From Comamonadaceae bacterium (GTDB taxonomy: Bacteria > Pseudomonadota > Gammaproteobacteria > Burkholderiales > Burkholderiaceae_C), in NCBI GenBank assembly GCA_947466165.1, contig CANIDW010000022.1, forward strand, positions 1 to 10,870: a stretch of 10,870 nt of DNA, given 5' to 3'. Positions 9,737 through 10,870 of the stretch are shown here, in pieces. Position numbers and translations under genes: made by a program. Numbering within the stretch: the stretch's first letter is position 1; the number at the start of each line of letters is the position of its first letter. The notes under the pieces were generated by a model. It was given only the letters and a program-made list of their open reading frames with translations, ran no database searches and was not told the DNA's origin.

Positions 9737-10870
9737 ATGAGTATCCATGTACCCCTTGATCCGCCCCAGCCCCTGCCGGGCGATGCCGGCGAACTGGCCG
9801 GCAAACACATTGTGTTGGGCCTGTCCGGCGGCATTGCCTGCTACAAGGCCGCCGAGCTTTGCCGCGCCCTGGTCAAAGCAGGGGCCACGGTGCAGGTTGT
9901 CATGACCGATTCGGCTGCGCAATTCATCACCCCGGTGACACTGCAGGCCCTGAGCGGCCGGCCTGTTTTCACCAGCCAGTGGGATGCGCGCGAAGACAAC
10001 AACATGGCCCACATCAATTTGTCGCGTGAGGCCGACGCGATTCTGGTGGCGCCTTGCAGCGCCGACTTCATGGCCAGGCTGCTGCACGGCCGCGCTGATG
10101 ATCTGCTGGCCCTGATGTGCCTGGCCCGCCCCATTGACACCGTGCCTCTGCTGCTGGCGCCGGCCATGAACCGCGAGATGTACGCGCACCCGGCCACCCA
10201 GCGCAACCTGGCGCAACTGCAGGCTGACGGCGCTGTGGTGCTGGGCGTGGGCAGCGGCTATCAAGCCTGCGGCGAGACCGGTGACGGCCGCATGCTCGAG
10301 CCTGAAGAGCTACTCGAAGACCTGATCGCTTTTTTTGTACCCAAGTCGCTGGCCGGCCAGCGCGTGCTGGTCACCGCCGGGCCGACCTACGAAGCCATTG
10401 ACCCGGTGCGCGGCATCACCAACTTGTCCAGCGGGAAAATGGGCTTTGCCGTGGCCCGGGCCGCGCACGAGGCCGGCGCCGAGGTCACACTGGTGGCAGG
10501 GCCGGTGAGCCTGCCCACGCCGCGCGGCGTGACCCGCGTGGATGTGCGCTCTGCTGAGCAAATGGCGCAGGCTGTCATGGCCAGTGTCGAGCAGGCCAGC
10601 GTGTTCATCGCCACCGCTGCGGTGGCCGATTGGCGCGTGGTCAGTGAAGCGGCGCAAAAAATCAAAAAAGACGGCAGCGGGCAAGCCCCCCAGCTCAATT
10701 TTGTTGAAAACCCAGACATCCTGGCTCAGGTGTCCGCCTCGGCCCGCGCCCGCAGCGGCATGCTTTTTTGCGTGGGCTTTGCAGCTGAAAGTCATGACCT
10801 GCAGGCCCATGCCGAAGCCAAACGTATCAAAAAAGGCGTGCCCTTGCTGGTGGGTAACATCGGTCCGGCA
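9737..10870 (+). CDS. coaBC: Bifunctional phosphopantothenoylcysteine decarboxylase / phosphopantothenate-cysteine ligase, C-terminus missing
   Basis: The frame is open from ATG 9737 to the right edge (378 codons); by comparison with the roughly 400-residue family only a few tens of residues are missing. The enzyme makes 4'-phosphopantetheine for coenzyme A: the CoaB part joins cysteine to phosphopantothenate using CTP, and the CoaC part decarboxylates the product with FMN. In the CoaC part (about residues 22-200) catalytic His92 (NMAHINLS), the PAMN motif with Asn144, and Cys178 (GYQACGETGDGRM) are visible. In the CoaB part (from about 205) TAGPTYEAIDPVR, NLSSGKMG with Asn229, AAVADWR and the KIKK lysines (308-311) are present. 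No ribosome site is evident before the ATG. A TTG nine bases upstream is in frame but has no support. Confidence 0.95.
   Translation, partial: MSIHVPLDPPQPLPGDAGELAGKHIVLGLSGGIACYKAAELCRALVKAGATVQVVMTDSAAQFITPVTLQALSGRPVFTSQWDAREDNNMAHINLSREADAILVAPCSADFMARLLHGRADDLLALMCLARPIDTVPLLLAPAMNREMYAHPATQRNLAQLQADGAVVLGVGSGYQACGETGDGRMLEPEELLEDLIAFFVPKSLAGQRVLVTAGPTYEAIDPVRGITNLSSGKMGFAVARAAHEAGAEVTLVAGPVSLPTPRGVTRVDVRSAEQMAQAVMASVEQASVFIATAAVADWRVVSEAAQKIKKDGSGQAPQLNFVENPDILAQVSASARARSGMLFCVGFAAESHDLQAHAEAKRIKKGVPLLVGNIGPA

Noticed and set aside
10310..10810. Minus-strand open frame of 166 codons inside coaBC
   Set aside because: Antisense to the CoaB part of coaBC, which reads through the region with all expected motifs.

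Overview
The window looks like a conserved chromosomal stretch from a Burkholderiales betaproteobacterium, most likely a Comamonadaceae member (Polaromonas/Rhodoferax type). The grounds are the high-GC coding bias, a Bug-family periplasmic binding protein, the gene order pyrG-kdsA-eno-ftsB, and a DUF455 protein divergent from a gamma-carbonic-anhydrase homologue. This assignment is from memory of families and gene order; no search was run.

Layout from left to right: (1) the start of an AEC-type membrane transporter on the minus strand, cut by the left edge; (2) divergent from it, an exported Bug/TctC solute-binding protein followed by a clear intrinsic terminator; (3) xerD, the chromosome-dimer-resolution recombinase; (4) convergent with xerD, a DUF455 ferritin-like protein on the minus strand; (5) divergent from that, a plus-strand pair: a gamma-carbonic-anhydrase-like hexapeptide protein and the redox chaperone Hsp33 (hslO); (6) a long minus-strand cluster read in the order pyrG, kdsA, eno, ftsB and a small P-loop protein; (7) divergent from pyrG, coaBC (dfp), cut by the right edge.

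The minus-strand cluster is tightly packed: gaps of 30, 59, -1 and 21 bases. It joins CTP synthesis, Kdo-8-phosphate synthesis (lipopolysaccharide), enolase (supplies the phosphoenolpyruvate that KdsA uses) and the divisome protein FtsB. CTP is also the co-substrate that activates Kdo, so pyrG, kdsA and eno are linked in metabolism. CoaBC also uses CTP.

Almost all of the DNA is accounted for by core genes. No rRNA, tRNA, CRISPR array, insertion sequence, prophage or defence system is visible, and I do not see evidence of an undescribed system. The least well understood item is the P-loop protein after ftsB, which resembles a NadR-type kinase domain but carries a C-terminal cysteine cluster. 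No stretch longer than 300 bases lacks a gene.
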